Assembly (NCBI GenBank): GCA_031411055.1
Contig: JANOAI010000492.1
Span: forward strand, 1 to 38,027
DNA length: 38,027 nt
DNA from: JAIYDQ01 sp031411055
GTDB taxonomy: Bacteria; Planctomycetota; Planctomycetia; Pirellulales; Pirellulaceae
Direction: 5' to 3'
Shown: piece after piece, positions 16,428 to 25,373 of the stretch
Position numbering within the stretch: the stretch's first letter is position 1
How the letters are laid out: each line of letters starts with the position of its first letter
Program-made: the position numbers and the translations under genes
The notes under the pieces: generated by a model
Seen by the model: only the letters and a program-made list of their open reading frames with translations
Databases searched by the model: none
What the model was told of the DNA's origin: nothing

Positions 16428-16501
16428 TCGATTTTTAAAATCGAATTTCTTCCCTTATTCCTAACGACTATATTCGATTGTTCGATATTTTCGAATAATC
16501 G
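16428..16501. promoter_or_regulatory. Two A/T-rich inverted repeats between putA and the sulfatase gene
   Basis: The first is tcgatttt-t-aaaatcga (16428-16444), just after the putA stop. The second is an 11-bp-armed hairpin, 16475-16485 with 16491-16501, around a 5-nt loop, with one mismatch that would be a G-U pair in RNA. Neither is followed by a clear T-run. They could be a termination region for putA or operator sites for the sulfatase gene, whose start is 62 bp further on. Confidence 0.45.
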
Positions 16502-16562
16502 AGATGGTGATCATGAAATCGCTCGATAAAGCCCCTTAATCTCCTTACCTTTGACCAACAAG

Positions 16563-18323
16563 ATGAAACCCCTTCTTAGCCTTTTTTCCATCGTTTGCTT
16601 TCTGGGTGTCAGTCCCTTGGCTGATGCGTCAAAGCCCAACATCATCCTGATTTATACCGACGATCATGGCCACGCCGACCTTGGTATTCAAGGGTACGAG
16701 AAAGACGTCAGGACTCCGAACCTGGATGCACTCGCGAAAAGCGGTGCATTGGTAAAGCATGGCTATAGTACCGCGCCGCAATGCGTCCCTTCGCGGGGTG
16801 GATTGATGACCGGGAAATTTCAGGGACGATTCAATCTCGATAACAATGGATCGTCGCTGGATGGATTCAACAAAGAAACCACGATCGCAACGCGATTGCA
16901 GAACGCGGGCTACGCCACGGCCCAGTTTGGCAAGTGGCACCTTGGTCCCACCGCGGAGATTCCGAAGCACGGCTTCCGGCACAGCTTTTCGCAAAATGCG
17001 CAGCGTTCCTTTTCTTCGAACATCACCCTCGATGGCAAAGACAAGCCGATGGGAGATCTCCCACCTACGATGTACCATGTCGACGGATGTAGCCGGGCTG
17101 CGGCGTCCATTATCGATCGCTATAAGGACCAGCCCTTCTTTCTCTATGTTGCCTATCGCGCTCCCCATACGCCGCTCGATGCACCTAAGAATTATACGGA
17201 CCGCTTTTCAGGGCCGATGCCTGAACGTCGACGAGCGGCATTGGGCATGCTCTCAGCGATTGACGACGGCGTTGGTCTCATTACCAGTACCCTCAAAAAG
17301 CATGGACTCACCGAGCGAACTCTTATTTTCTTCATTGGTGACAATGGTGCGCCGCTTAAGATTCACAAAGTGGACTCACCCTTAGATGGCGATGCAGGCG
17401 GGTGGGACGGTAGTCTTAATACACCGCTCAACGGCGAGAAAGGGATGTTGGCTGAAGGAGGCATGCACGTTCCATTTCTAATCGCTTGGCCGGGCACGAT
17501 TCCAGGCAACCAAGTTTACGATCATCCCCTTTGTGCCTTAGACTTCGCAGCCACGGCTGCTGCCCAAGCAAACATTGAAACCAAACCCAAAGAACTCGAC
17601 GGAATCAATCTTGTTCCCTATCTAAAAGGGGAGGTTAAAACCGCACCGCACGACGCGCTCTATTGGCGCTGGACCGCTCAAAGCGCGATCCGTGAAGGGA
17701 ATTGGAAACTCCTTCGCGGAGGTGAGCGTGAATACCTTTACGATCTTTCGATGGATCTCGAAGAAAAGCACAACATGGCTGTAAAACATCCGGAGATCGC
17801 AAGTCGCCTCCGCGCGAAGCTGAAAGCTTGGTCGGCCGAACTCGATCCGCCGGGCATGGCCATCAGTCCCATGGCGGAAACTTGGAATAATTATTTCGAT
17901 TTCTATCTCGAAGGCAAAGAAGTCGCCGCAGCGGGTGAAAAAGTTAGCAAGAGCCGTTCCGACGCAACGCAAACTGAATGGGTTGCACGCAATGGAACCT
18001 TGATAAACAAAGACGGAATTCTAGAAGTGACTCCAGAGAAAGGGAAATCGGCTTTCATTACGCTGGGCTCGCTTCATCTCAAGAGTCCCGTTCGTGTCCA
18101 GATTGCGATGAAATCGCCGCTAGCAGCCGAAGCTTCCATTGCTTGGCGTGAAGACGGCGATAAAGACTTCCTACCTTCGCACCGCTCAACTTTTTCGATT
18201 ACTGGCTCAGACGAGTGGCAGTTGCATGAAATATTGCTTCCTTCGTCGAAAAAGATTATTCACCTTCGCATTCATCTCCCTGAGGCGACATGCCTGATAC
18301 GCGAGATCAAACTGAATCCATAA
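16563..18323 (+). CDS. Secreted sulfatase, Cys-type, with C-terminal beta domain
   Basis: A 586-residue type I sulfatase that would remove sulfate from an organic, probably polysaccharide, substrate outside the cytoplasm. A signal peptide (MKPLLSLFSIVCFLGVSPLADA) precedes KPNIILIYTDDHG, whose Asp pair (33-34) binds calcium. The formylglycine motif is CVPSR (74-78), followed by GGLMTG; the Cys must be oxidised by a maturation enzyme that is not encoded in the window. GKWHLG (near 126), PFFLYVAYRAPHTPLD, and FFIGDNGAP complete the active-site set. After the catalytic domain and its typical C-terminal subdomain (to about 440), about 120 residues form an extra beta-rich domain that may bind substrate. 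The ATG at 16563 is chosen for the signal peptide; a TTG 12 bp upstream is less likely. The substrate is not predictable from sequence. Confidence 0.93.
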   Translation: MKPLLSLFSIVCFLGVSPLADASKPNIILIYTDDHGHADLGIQGYEKDVRTPNLDALAKSGALVKHGYSTAPQCVPSRGGLMTGKFQGRFNLDNNGSSLDGFNKETTIATRLQNAGYATAQFGKWHLGPTAEIPKHGFRHSFSQNAQRSFSSNITLDGKDKPMGDLPPTMYHVDGCSRAAASIIDRYKDQPFFLYVAYRAPHTPLDAPKNYTDRFSGPMPERRRAALGMLSAIDDGVGLITSTLKKHGLTERTLIFFIGDNGAPLKIHKVDSPLDGDAGGWDGSLNTPLNGEKGMLAEGGMHVPFLIAWPGTIPGNQVYDHPLCALDFAATAAAQANIETKPKELDGINLVPYLKGEVKTAPHDALYWRWTAQSAIREGNWKLLRGGEREYLYDLSMDLEEKHNMAVKHPEIASRLRAKLKAWSAELDPPGMAISPMAETWNNYFDFYLEGKEVAAAGEKVSKSRSDATQTEWVARNGTLINKDGILEVTPEKGKSAFITLGSLHLKSPVRVQIAMKSPLAAEASIAWREDGDKDFLPSHRSTFSITGSDEWQLHEILLPSSKKIIHLRIHLPEATCLIREIKLNP

Positions 18324-18352
18324 CCGGCACGCAGACGATTTCTTTCGGAAAG

Positions 18353-20911
18353 CTATTTAAACCATTGACGATGTCTTAGAGAAATATTTTCCAGATCTTT
18401 CACAATGGAATCTAATTCGTGCATTTTGTCGCTCGGTATTTCGTTCTCTCCGTATCGGGTTGCATAGTATGCCTCAATCAATGAAGCGAGCTGCGGCGAA
18501 TGCATCGATTGCGAAACAGCTAATTGATCGAGGAGAGGCTGGACAGACTGCGAGAACTCTCGCGGAGTTTGAGTGGCGTCTCGGTTCCACCCCATTCGCT
18601 TCAAGGCTTTCATGGTTCTCTGAAAGAAAGCGACACACCGCGTCGTCGTTGTAAGGGCTTGAACAGGTCGCTTTTTAGCAGACATCCAACCATGGCTTGA
18701 GAATGATGCTCGATACCGAACGACCAGTAAAACAAAGCCTACTAAAGAAACGATCGCCAAGCCCATCTGCCAGGAAATCCAATCGGCGGCGTTGAAGCCA
18801 ATGGTCGTGAAACTCCGTGTTTGAAGGCGCAGGTAGAGCCTTTCGATGAAAAGCAATGCCGAGGCAACAGGCCCACCTGTCCAGGAAGAAAGGTTGGTCA
18901 GGACGACTGGTTGTCGAGTGCTATCGTAGGCCATAAAGCTTTCTTGCCAAAGCTGCTCCAACGTCTCGTAAGCCTTCCCGGCACCTGAACCTTGGCGGTA
19001 ACTTCCCCCGGCATTCGAACTGTCTCCAGAAGGCGAAGGATCAAACCGGAGCCAAACCCCACCCTGAATCCAATCGGGGATTTTTATCACGCTGCCACTG
19101 AACTCCGAGCGATCAAAGTACACTTCGACCCAAGCGTGAGCATGACGTTGCCTTACCGCTAAAAAATTTCCGACATCGTTGTACTCGGCAGGATGAAATC
19201 CCAAGACGATTCGACTTGGCAAATTCAACGTCCGGGCCATGATCGCCAAAGCCGACGCAAAGTACTGACAATGCCCAGTACGGTGATTGACTACGAAATC
19301 TTCGATTGGATCAATTTTCTTATCGTATTTTACAGCCGGCGACAATGAATATTGAAAGTTGTTTGAAGTAGCTAAGTGCTCTTCAAGCCGCAAAACCTTC
19401 TCCAGTTTACTTAGTGCGATATCCGAACCAATCACTGCATCGCGAACGAGAATAAGTCCGGAAAACTGAGTCGGATCATACGCAACAAGATGGGGTTGTT
19501 TGGCAATGAGCTGCTCTCGTGCGTTCAGCGGCTTTCCTTCGTCGTCGGAAATCACCTCAGATTGTTGGCGAGCGATTCGAAGACATTCGGGGTAGTCAAC
19601 CAGATACGGAACTTGTCCCGCGTCGCTAAAGGCAAGACTTTCAAATTGGTATCGGTCGCGTTGTAAATTGCGGCTCGCAAAGAGTGCCTGCTTGGTCAAA
19701 CACCAGCTAGAGGGATCAAATGGTAGCGAGTCGTCGTTAGCGATGGCGCAGAACGGCGGAAGTGAAAAAGAAGCCTCGCCTAGCGAAGCCTGAGCTTGAA
19801 TGCTTACTGAAATGCGGCCCTGAGACTCTTTCAATTCTTTCCGAAACGCGTCATATCGAAACAGTTGCTGTCGACGGTTAGCGTTCGAAGCTGTTTTCCA
19901 GACCCCCTTTAACTCGTTTCCATGCTCATCTTTTCCTCCATACACATCCGCAACGACCCCTCGCAAATAGGGTGGGTCACTTGGTTGAAATGGCAACTTC
20001 GTGACCGGGTCGACTAAGAACAGCCGCATTGCCAAATCATTGTTCATCATGAGTTTCCCGACATCTTCTAGTCGGATCGTTCCAGAAAAACCGACCATCG
20101 GTTTTTGTCTGCCAAGCCCTTCGAACGCGCCGGTGTGCAACCGCGGCAAGCCAAAGAAATAGACTAACGAGAAAATACTTATTGTCGTGCCCATCGCAAT
20201 CACCAACCATCCCGCTCGGCGAACAGGCCTAACGGAAACCGTTTGAGAAGCTATTGGACGAAGTTCGATCAGTCTCAATTGCGGCTTCTGGGTGGTTGTC
20301 TTTGACCACATCGACGAAAGAAAGGCCGGCAGGAAAGTTGAAGGTGGCTCATCCTGCAATTCAAATTCGCCAACATATGCAGCTAAATAGACCATCGTCA
20401 TGCAGCTTACGACTAGGGTCGGAAACAAAAGCGCACCGAACGCGGCGTTGTCGCTGAGCAACGAAGCGACCACCAACTCTAGAATAAGAAATACCCCCCA
20501 ATGCTCGAACAAGCGCTTGTCTTTTCGCTGAAACATGAGTGGTATTTGGATGTAAATGAGCATCCGGGAAACAGCGTCGAGATTGGAAATCGCGTTGAGA
20601 TTTGCTGCGTTCGGCTTCAATAGACTATCAAGGTTGATTTTGAAGATGTTGTTTGAATCAATCCAATATCCGGCGATTGCAACGATAGCCCCAAAAAGCA
20701 TACAGACGTAGCCGCCCAAGCGACTCATTCGAATCAGCCCAAGTCGATCGGTGAGCAGCCATGATAAGCAAACGGAGATCGAAATAACCGTTACCGGTAA
20801 CCATGTTCGCGTTCCCAATGAAACCAGCCCTGCCATAACGATGGCCAACCACGCAAACGACCGGCTGGCCGCAATTTCGCTTCGCGATGGCGCAATGACG
20901 ACGGTTCCCAA
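18353..20911 (-). CDS. Transglutaminase-like membrane protein (TgpA family)
   Basis: An 852-residue protein with the TgpA layout: a block of N-terminal membrane segments, a large extracytoplasmic transglutaminase-like domain, another membrane segment near 700-725 and a C-terminal cytoplasmic DUF4129-like part. The catalytic triad is visible as Cys in TGHCQYFASALAI (about residue 549), His in RHAHAWVEVYF (about 590) and Asp in WLRFDPSP (about 617). The partner gene upstream encodes a DUF58 protein, the usual neighbour. The start is TTG 20911: GAGG lies 6 nt before it and overlaps the TGA of the upstream gene, so translation should be coupled. In other bacteria such proteins sit with a MoxR ATPase and are thought to act on cell-surface proteins; the substrate is unknown. 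Confidence 0.88.
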   Translation of the reverse strand: MGTVVIAPSRSEIAASRSFAWLAIVMAGLVSLGTRTWLPVTVISISVCLSWLLTDRLGLIRMSRLGGYVCMLFGAIVAIAGYWIDSNNIFKINLDSLLKPNAANLNAISNLDAVSRMLIYIQIPLMFQRKDKRLFEHWGVFLILELVVASLLSDNAAFGALLFPTLVVSCMTMVYLAAYVGEFELQDEPPSTFLPAFLSSMWSKTTTQKPQLRLIELRPIASQTVSVRPVRRAGWLVIAMGTTISIFSLVYFFGLPRLHTGAFEGLGRQKPMVGFSGTIRLEDVGKLMMNNDLAMRLFLVDPVTKLPFQPSDPPYLRGVVADVYGGKDEHGNELKGVWKTASNANRRQQLFRYDAFRKELKESQGRISVSIQAQASLGEASFSLPPFCAIANDDSLPFDPSSWCLTKQALFASRNLQRDRYQFESLAFSDAGQVPYLVDYPECLRIARQQSEVISDDEGKPLNAREQLIAKQPHLVAYDPTQFSGLILVRDAVIGSDIALSKLEKVLRLEEHLATSNNFQYSLSPAVKYDKKIDPIEDFVVNHRTGHCQYFASALAIMARTLNLPSRIVLGFHPAEYNDVGNFLAVRQRHAHAWVEVYFDRSEFSGSVIKIPDWIQGGVWLRFDPSPSGDSSNAGGSYRQGSGAGKAYETLEQLWQESFMAYDSTRQPVVLTNLSSWTGGPVASALLFIERLYLRLQTRSFTTIGFNAADWISWQMGLAIVSLVGFVLLVVRYRASFSSHGWMSAKKRPVQALTTTTRCVAFFQRTMKALKRMGWNRDATQTPREFSQSVQPLLDQLAVSQSMHSPQLASLIEAYYATRYGENEIPSDKMHELDSIVKDLENISLRHRQWFK

Positions 20912-20919
20912 AAACTACC

Positions 20920-22149
20920 TCACTTCCGTTGAAAGATCCGAGAACAGTTAGTAGAAGGCACGTTTATCCAAATGATATTGTTCGCTAATTCCGTCATGCC
21001 TCCATTTCGATTTCCCAACGATTGAGTTGTTTGCGAAGCCAATTGAGACGCTTCCTCGCTGTTCAATAATCCATTTGAATTCCGGGTCGAGATCACGAGT
21101 AATGGCTCACCTCGAACTGCACGGCAGCTTCCCGTCAGTGAAGGAGTAGATTGCTCCAATGGATTGGGAAGGGTCATGGCAAGACGATCAAGTATGTTTC
21201 GCAGTTGCAACCGATTGTTGACGGGGCTGATCGCTTGCGGTTCCCCCAAAACCGAAAAGGTAACGGGTTTCCCGCTGCTGACAAAATCGGTCAGAATCGT
21301 GGCTGCCAACTCGGTTGCCCACTCACCTTCATCACCGTCGCGATCTAAATCAAGAACGATATGGAGGGTAGGTTCTTCAAGTCGCTCCATCTGCTTCACC
21401 ACGAGGTGGTTTCTTTTAGCTGACGTACGCCAATGGATGAACCGAGGCGAATCGCCAGTCCGAAATTCGCGGATACCATAGAATTCGCCATCTGTTCCGG
21501 AACTATTCGATTGGCGTTGCTGACGATGATTCGTCCCGTGCCCCGGAAGATTCAAAATCGATCTCCAATTTGAAACCAATTGTCCTCGAGCCGGAATGGC
21601 AATGACGTCCTGTTTCGATCCCGCGAATCGCACTCCCCGCGTTAGACTAAACGGAAATAATGTGGAAACACGACTTGGTTCAATGACATATCGTCCCCGA
21701 CGTGCAAACTGACATTCGTAGGTTGCTTGCGCTGTACTTTCGGGATAGATATGCGGGATCAGCAGCGATACGTCCGATGCGTTTCTTTTGGTGACCGACG
21801 AAACTCCCTTGGGAGTGCTGATCGTTTCCTCAACTCCAATCAGCCAACTTCCTAGCCATCGTCGAGGGTTTTCGACTTGCAATTCAACCTGAAAAGGGTG
21901 CCGAGCTTCGATTTGCGATGGGAGAAATCGTTCGACTCTCAATCCAACAAGGGTTCGCTTCGACAATCTCCATTGCAACAGAAGGACGCCCGCGAAAGCG
22001 CCAGAAATCAGAACGAGCAAGTTAATGTTCTGAATAATGGCAGCGAAAACGATAAAACTCAACATGAGCAAAAATTGCCAACCCTCGCGAGTCATGCGAA
22101 TCTTAACCCGATGAGGTGCGCGCTCATTTCGAGACGTGAAGTCGAACAT
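20920..22149 (-). CDS. DUF58 domain protein
   Basis: A 409-residue DUF58 protein. Two close N-terminal membrane segments follow MTREGWQ (about residues 18-60). A beta-rich part and the family hallmark EFYGIREFRTGDSPRFIHW, followed by RTSAKRNHLVVKQ, come next; then a region starting LHIVLDLDRDGDEGEW resembles a von Willebrand A-type fold with an incomplete metal site. DUF58 proteins usually work with a MoxR AAA+ ATPase and a transglutaminase-like protein; here only the latter follows, 8 bp downstream of the stop. ATG 22149 is my choice. The frame continues upstream to other possible starts at 22197 (ATG) and 22215 (TTG), none with a convincing ribosome binding site. Confidence 0.87.
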   Translation of the reverse strand: MFDFTSRNERAPHRVKIRMTREGWQFLLMLSFIVFAAIIQNINLLVLISGAFAGVLLLQWRLSKRTLVGLRVERFLPSQIEARHPFQVELQVENPRRWLGSWLIGVEETISTPKGVSSVTKRNASDVSLLIPHIYPESTAQATYECQFARRGRYVIEPSRVSTLFPFSLTRGVRFAGSKQDVIAIPARGQLVSNWRSILNLPGHGTNHRQQRQSNSSGTDGEFYGIREFRTGDSPRFIHWRTSAKRNHLVVKQMERLEEPTLHIVLDLDRDGDEGEWATELAATILTDFVSSGKPVTFSVLGEPQAISPVNNRLQLRNILDRLAMTLPNPLEQSTPSLTGSCRAVRGEPLLVISTRNSNGLLNSEEASQLASQTTQSLGNRNGGMTELANNIIWINVPSTNCSRIFQRK

Positions 22150-22667
22150 GAAAAGAATGTGCTGGATAAGGAATTTGCGATGATCAACGAAGTCCATGCA
22201 GAATCGCGACATCAATTGAATATGCTTTCATGGATTCTACCGAAAACACGTCCATCTGTAGTGGCGTCCTTGTAGTTCAACGATCTGATAACTGGCAATT
22301 TCTTCCGAATTACACCCAAGGAGGTGAATGTCTGCCAAATTCGGTAGATTCAGTGCCTTTTCGGCATAGCCATTCCTTCCCGGGTTATCTCCGAAGCCTT
22401 CCGATGACCTTGAGTAGCCAGCGTGTTTTAGGATCGTCAAGAGCAAGAATGGATAGCTGATTTGGCATTCCGATTATCTGACCATCCTCACGGGACTGCA
22501 CGGCCGTTTTCCAATTGCCAGCTTGACAGACCGTTCGAAGCGTTCGAGTGCCGGGATTGCTTACTAAATCTCAGGAAATTCGGGCATCTACGGCTGGAAG
22601 CTTGTCGGACTCTTTGGTAGTTTCACAACCTTCGAAACACTTCTCTGTGACTCATTTTAGGCCTTTC
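22150..22667. other. Intergenic region between the DUF58 gene and argG
   Basis: This divergent region should hold promoters for both flanking genes, but I see no convincing -35/-10 pair. A TTGACA hexamer lies at 22523-22528 on the plus strand without a good -10 at the expected distance. On the minus strand, a protein-like open stretch of 61 codons (22385-22570) lacks an initiation codon at its beginning; it is listed separately. Confidence 0.5.
22385..22570 (-). pseudogene. Possible gene remnant, 61 open codons without a proper start
   Basis: Between stops at 22573-22571 and 22387-22385 the minus strand encodes a peptide whose middle reads WKTAVQSREDGQIIGMPNQL and whose end reads LDDPKTRWLLKVIGRLRR. 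Composition and flow look protein-like, unlike the other frames here. Only internal GTG or ATG codons could start it. I recognise no family. It may be the degraded end of a gene, a very short protein starting at the internal GTG, or chance. Confidence 0.25.
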
Positions 22668-23996
22668 ATGTCGAAGATTCTTCAGTCCCTACCCGTCGGA
22701 AAAAAAGTTGGTATCGCGTTCTCGGGGGGATTAGATACGAGCGCTGCCATTTATTGGATGCGTCAAAAGGGAGCCATCCCCTTCTGCTACACCGCCAATC
22801 TGGGGCAGCCAGATGAAAAAGATTACGACGCGATTCCTCAACGTGCCATGCAATGCGGAGCCGAAAAAGCCCGATTGATTGACTGCCGTGAGCAACTGGT
22901 TCATGAAGGGTTAGCCGCGCTCCAATGTGGTGCCTTTCACATTACGACAGCCGGCCTCCCATACTTCAATACGACACCCATTGGCCGAGCTGTTACCGGC
23001 ACGATGCTGGTCCAAGCGATGAAGGAAGATGGAGTCAACATCTGGGGCGATGGAAGCACTTACAAAGGGAATGATATCGAGCGCTTCTATCGCTATGGAT
23101 TGTTAGCCAATCCAAGTTTGCAAATCTACAAACCGTGGTTGGATGAAGACTTCAATCGCGAGCTCGGTGGCCGACGCGAAATGTCGGATTTGCTGGAACG
23201 AGCAGGGCTAGCCTACCACATGAGCAAGGAAAAAGCCTATTCGACCGATTCGAATATCTGGGGAGCCACCCACGAAGCCAAAGATCTCGAGATGCTCAAT
23301 ACGGGCATTAAAATCGTCGAGCCGATTATGGGGGTTCCGTTTTGGAGATCGGATTGTCCAGTCGTTGCGGAAGAAGTTAGCATCACTTTCGAAGAGGGGC
23401 TGCCGGTTGCCATCAACGGTAAGACGTTCGCTAGCCAAGTGGATATGGTTTTAGAAGCCAATGCGATCGGTGGGCGACATGGGCTTGGAATGTCCGACCA
23501 GATCGAAAATCGAATCATCGAAGCCAAGAGCCGTGGCATTTACGAATCGCCGGGAATGGCCTTGTTTTTCATCGCCTATGAGCGGCTCATCACCGGTATC
23601 CACAACGAAGGGACGATGGAGCAGTATCGTGACATGGGGCGACGACTAGGCCGTTTGCTTTACGAAGGGCGTTGGTTTGATTCCCAAGCCCTCATGCTGC
23701 GAGAAACACTTCAACGCTGGGTTGCTCGTGCCATTACGGGCGAAGTTCGACTGGAACTTCGACGCGGCAACGACTATTCCTTTTTGGATACTCAAAGCCC
23801 GAACCTCACCTACAAGCCAGAGCGATTGACGATGGAAAGCGGAAAAGGCGAGTTCACGCCGACGGATCGAATTGGCCAACTCACCATGCGAAACCTTGAT
23901 ATTGAGGACTCGCGAGAGAAGTTGGACGTTTACCGTGGAGCTGGCCTCTTGACCGGAACAGGTTTTGATTCAATCAAACTGCTCGACAACAAATAA
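22668..23996 (+). CDS. argG: Argininosuccinate synthase
   Basis: It condenses citrulline and aspartate with ATP to argininosuccinate, the penultimate step of arginine synthesis. The protein has 442 residues, which fits the E. coli-type (long) subfamily of about 447. The PP-loop ATP site is FSGGLDTS (18-25). Further family blocks are FHITTAGLPYFNTTPIGRAVTG (in two parts around TTAGLPYF and TPIGRAVTG), IWGDGSTYKGNDIERFYRYG, and YSTDSNIWGATHEAKDLE. ATG 22668 agrees with the family start; an open frame of 40 codons before it is not conserved and lies in the leader. AGG sits 6 nt before the ATG. The glycosyltransferase gene follows after 9 bp, so the two may be co-transcribed. Confidence 0.95.
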   Translation: MSKILQSLPVGKKVGIAFSGGLDTSAAIYWMRQKGAIPFCYTANLGQPDEKDYDAIPQRAMQCGAEKARLIDCREQLVHEGLAALQCGAFHITTAGLPYFNTTPIGRAVTGTMLVQAMKEDGVNIWGDGSTYKGNDIERFYRYGLLANPSLQIYKPWLDEDFNRELGGRREMSDLLERAGLAYHMSKEKAYSTDSNIWGATHEAKDLEMLNTGIKIVEPIMGVPFWRSDCPVVAEEVSITFEEGLPVAINGKTFASQVDMVLEANAIGGRHGLGMSDQIENRIIEAKSRGIYESPGMALFFIAYERLITGIHNEGTMEQYRDMGRRLGRLLYEGRWFDSQALMLRETLQRWVARAITGEVRLELRRGNDYSFLDTQSPNLTYKPERLTMESGKGEFTPTDRIGQLTMRNLDIEDSREKLDVYRGAGLLTGTGFDSIKLLDNK

Positions 23997-24005
23997 AGCG
24001 GTTCT

Positions 24006-25160
24006 ATGCCATTTCCATTGACGATTGTCATCGAGGGTTGGCATCACATTCCACATTCGTACGCGATGTGTACACAGCAAATTGAACTCGAGCTGTTGGG
24101 TCGGCCGGATGTTCGATTGTTTCATACGCATCAACCGTACGCCTCGGATGCGTGGAAACCCGACCTGAAACTGTTTTCGCAAGCCGAAACCGAAAAGCTC
24201 CAAGCCATACCGCCCAGGCCGCCTGATCTTCGACCAGACGTTGTCTTGCGAATGGATTGGCCGTTTCGTCTTGAGCGAGACCCGTCCGGTTGTGAAACCT
24301 TTGTTTGGGGGACAACGGAATTTCTTTGCGTTCCACCGCTTTTTATCGCGTCGGGAAGGCCACCTCGCGAAGAATTACCTGACATCAAAACGCACATTAT
24401 AGCCCTATCTCATTGGGCCGCCGCGGGCTTTCTGGAGTCAGGATCGCCAGCAGAACGAGTCCACGTTGTACCCGCCGGCTTTAACCCGGCTATCTTCTAT
24501 CCGCCAACCAATATGTTCAACCGACAGCAATTGCGAGAAAGTTTCGGCTGGAATGACGAGTGCGTTCTACTCAACATAAGCGCACTCTCACCCAACAAAG
24601 GAATTCAATACTTACTTTATGCTGCGGCGCATGCGATCGATCGAGGCGTCAACATGCGCGTGGTTATAAAGGGGACGGATTCGCTTTACTCGTCGAACAA
24701 AATGCTGCAACGCTGTCTCGAAAAACTTCCACGGGACGTCGCTGAAAAGTTAACGGATCGGATTCAATACTGCGGCGACAATATTACGACTGACCAATTA
24801 CGGGCATTCTATCAAGCAGCCGATTTCTATGTTTCAGCTTACATGGCGGAAGGATTCAACATGCCTGTCCTGGAAGCCGCCGCCTGTGGGCTCCCGGTTA
24901 TTTGTACAGCCGGCGGTTCCACGGAAGACTTTATTGATTCTAGCTGGTGCCGAACTATTCAAAGCCGCATTTTTGAAGAGCCGGATGGCTGTGCCCTTGA
25001 GCCGAACATCGATTCGCTTATTACCGTTTTGACCAACTCAATCTCGGATCGAGAATGGATTCAAAGTGCTCGATTGGCTGGCCCGGCTTGGGTTAAAGAA
25101 CGTTATACCTGGACGCATGTCGTCGATCAGCTTTTGAAACTCTTCAGACGATTTGCCTAG
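24006..25160 (+). CDS. Glycosyltransferase family 4-like protein
   Basis: A 384-residue GT-B fold glycosyltransferase. The C-terminal half has the nucleotide-sugar binding features: LLNISALSPNKGIQYLL (about 191-207), then the E-x7-E motif in AEGFNMPVLEAA (about 280-291) and CGLPVICTAGGS. The N-terminal half carries VPAGFNPAIFYPP, the usual junction between the two domains. No signal peptide or membrane segment is seen, so it acts in the cytoplasm, and donor and acceptor are unknown. It starts 9 bp after the argG stop. Its last codon and stop lie inside the left arm of a large fold-back repeat, so the gene end and the repeat are intertwined. Confidence 0.85.
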   Translation: MPFPLTIVIEGWHHIPHSYAMCTQQIELELLGRPDVRLFHTHQPYASDAWKPDLKLFSQAETEKLQAIPPRPPDLRPDVVLRMDWPFRLERDPSGCETFVWGTTEFLCVPPLFIASGRPPREELPDIKTHIIALSHWAAAGFLESGSPAERVHVVPAGFNPAIFYPPTNMFNRQQLRESFGWNDECVLLNISALSPNKGIQYLLYAAAHAIDRGVNMRVVIKGTDSLYSSNKMLQRCLEKLPRDVAEKLTDRIQYCGDNITTDQLRAFYQAADFYVSAYMAEGFNMPVLEAAACGLPVICTAGGSTEDFIDSSWCRTIQSRIFEEPDGCALEPNIDSLITVLTNSISDREWIQSARLAGPAWVKERYTWTHVVDQLLKLFRRFA

Positions 25161-25300
25161 TTCGACTGTCCCCAATCCTTACGGAAGGCATAATCTCATG
25201 GATAACACGAAGCGCAAGCGAGTGGTTTTCTTGAGGTTTCGATAGTCAAACCACTCGCTTGCGCTTCGTGTTAAAGGATTTGGGACAGTCGAACTAGGCA
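25154..25300. repeat. Large fold-back (inverted repeat) element
   Basis: Outer arms 25154-25180 and 25274-25300 match at 26 of 27 positions. Inner arms 25203-25228 and 25248-25273 (core cgaagcgcaagcgagtgg) match perfectly over 26 bp around a 19-nt loop. On the right the two arms are continuous; on the left 22 nt (25181-25202) separate them. The left outer arm includes the last codon and TAG stop of the glycosyltransferase gene. It lies between convergent genes and could act as a bidirectional terminator, but its size and symmetry fit a REP- or MITE-like fold-back element better. Confidence 0.85.
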
Positions 25301-25373
25301 TCCGTGAGCGATTCAGAAACTATCGCCCTATTCCAGGTATCGGGCATCGACTGCGGGCGTCTTCCCGGCTTCC

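Noticed and set aside
22318..22370. Strong aaggaggtgaatg site followed by a 13-codon ORF ahead of argG
   Set aside because: The spacing between GGAGG and ATG is only 3 nt, too short for good initiation, and the peptide has no Arg codons in tandem or other attenuator features.
22668..23996. A functional link between argG and the CphA2-like gene (arginine supply for cyanophycin)
   Set aside because: The genes are almost 20 kb apart on opposite strands, and argG is a housekeeping gene; proximity gives no support.
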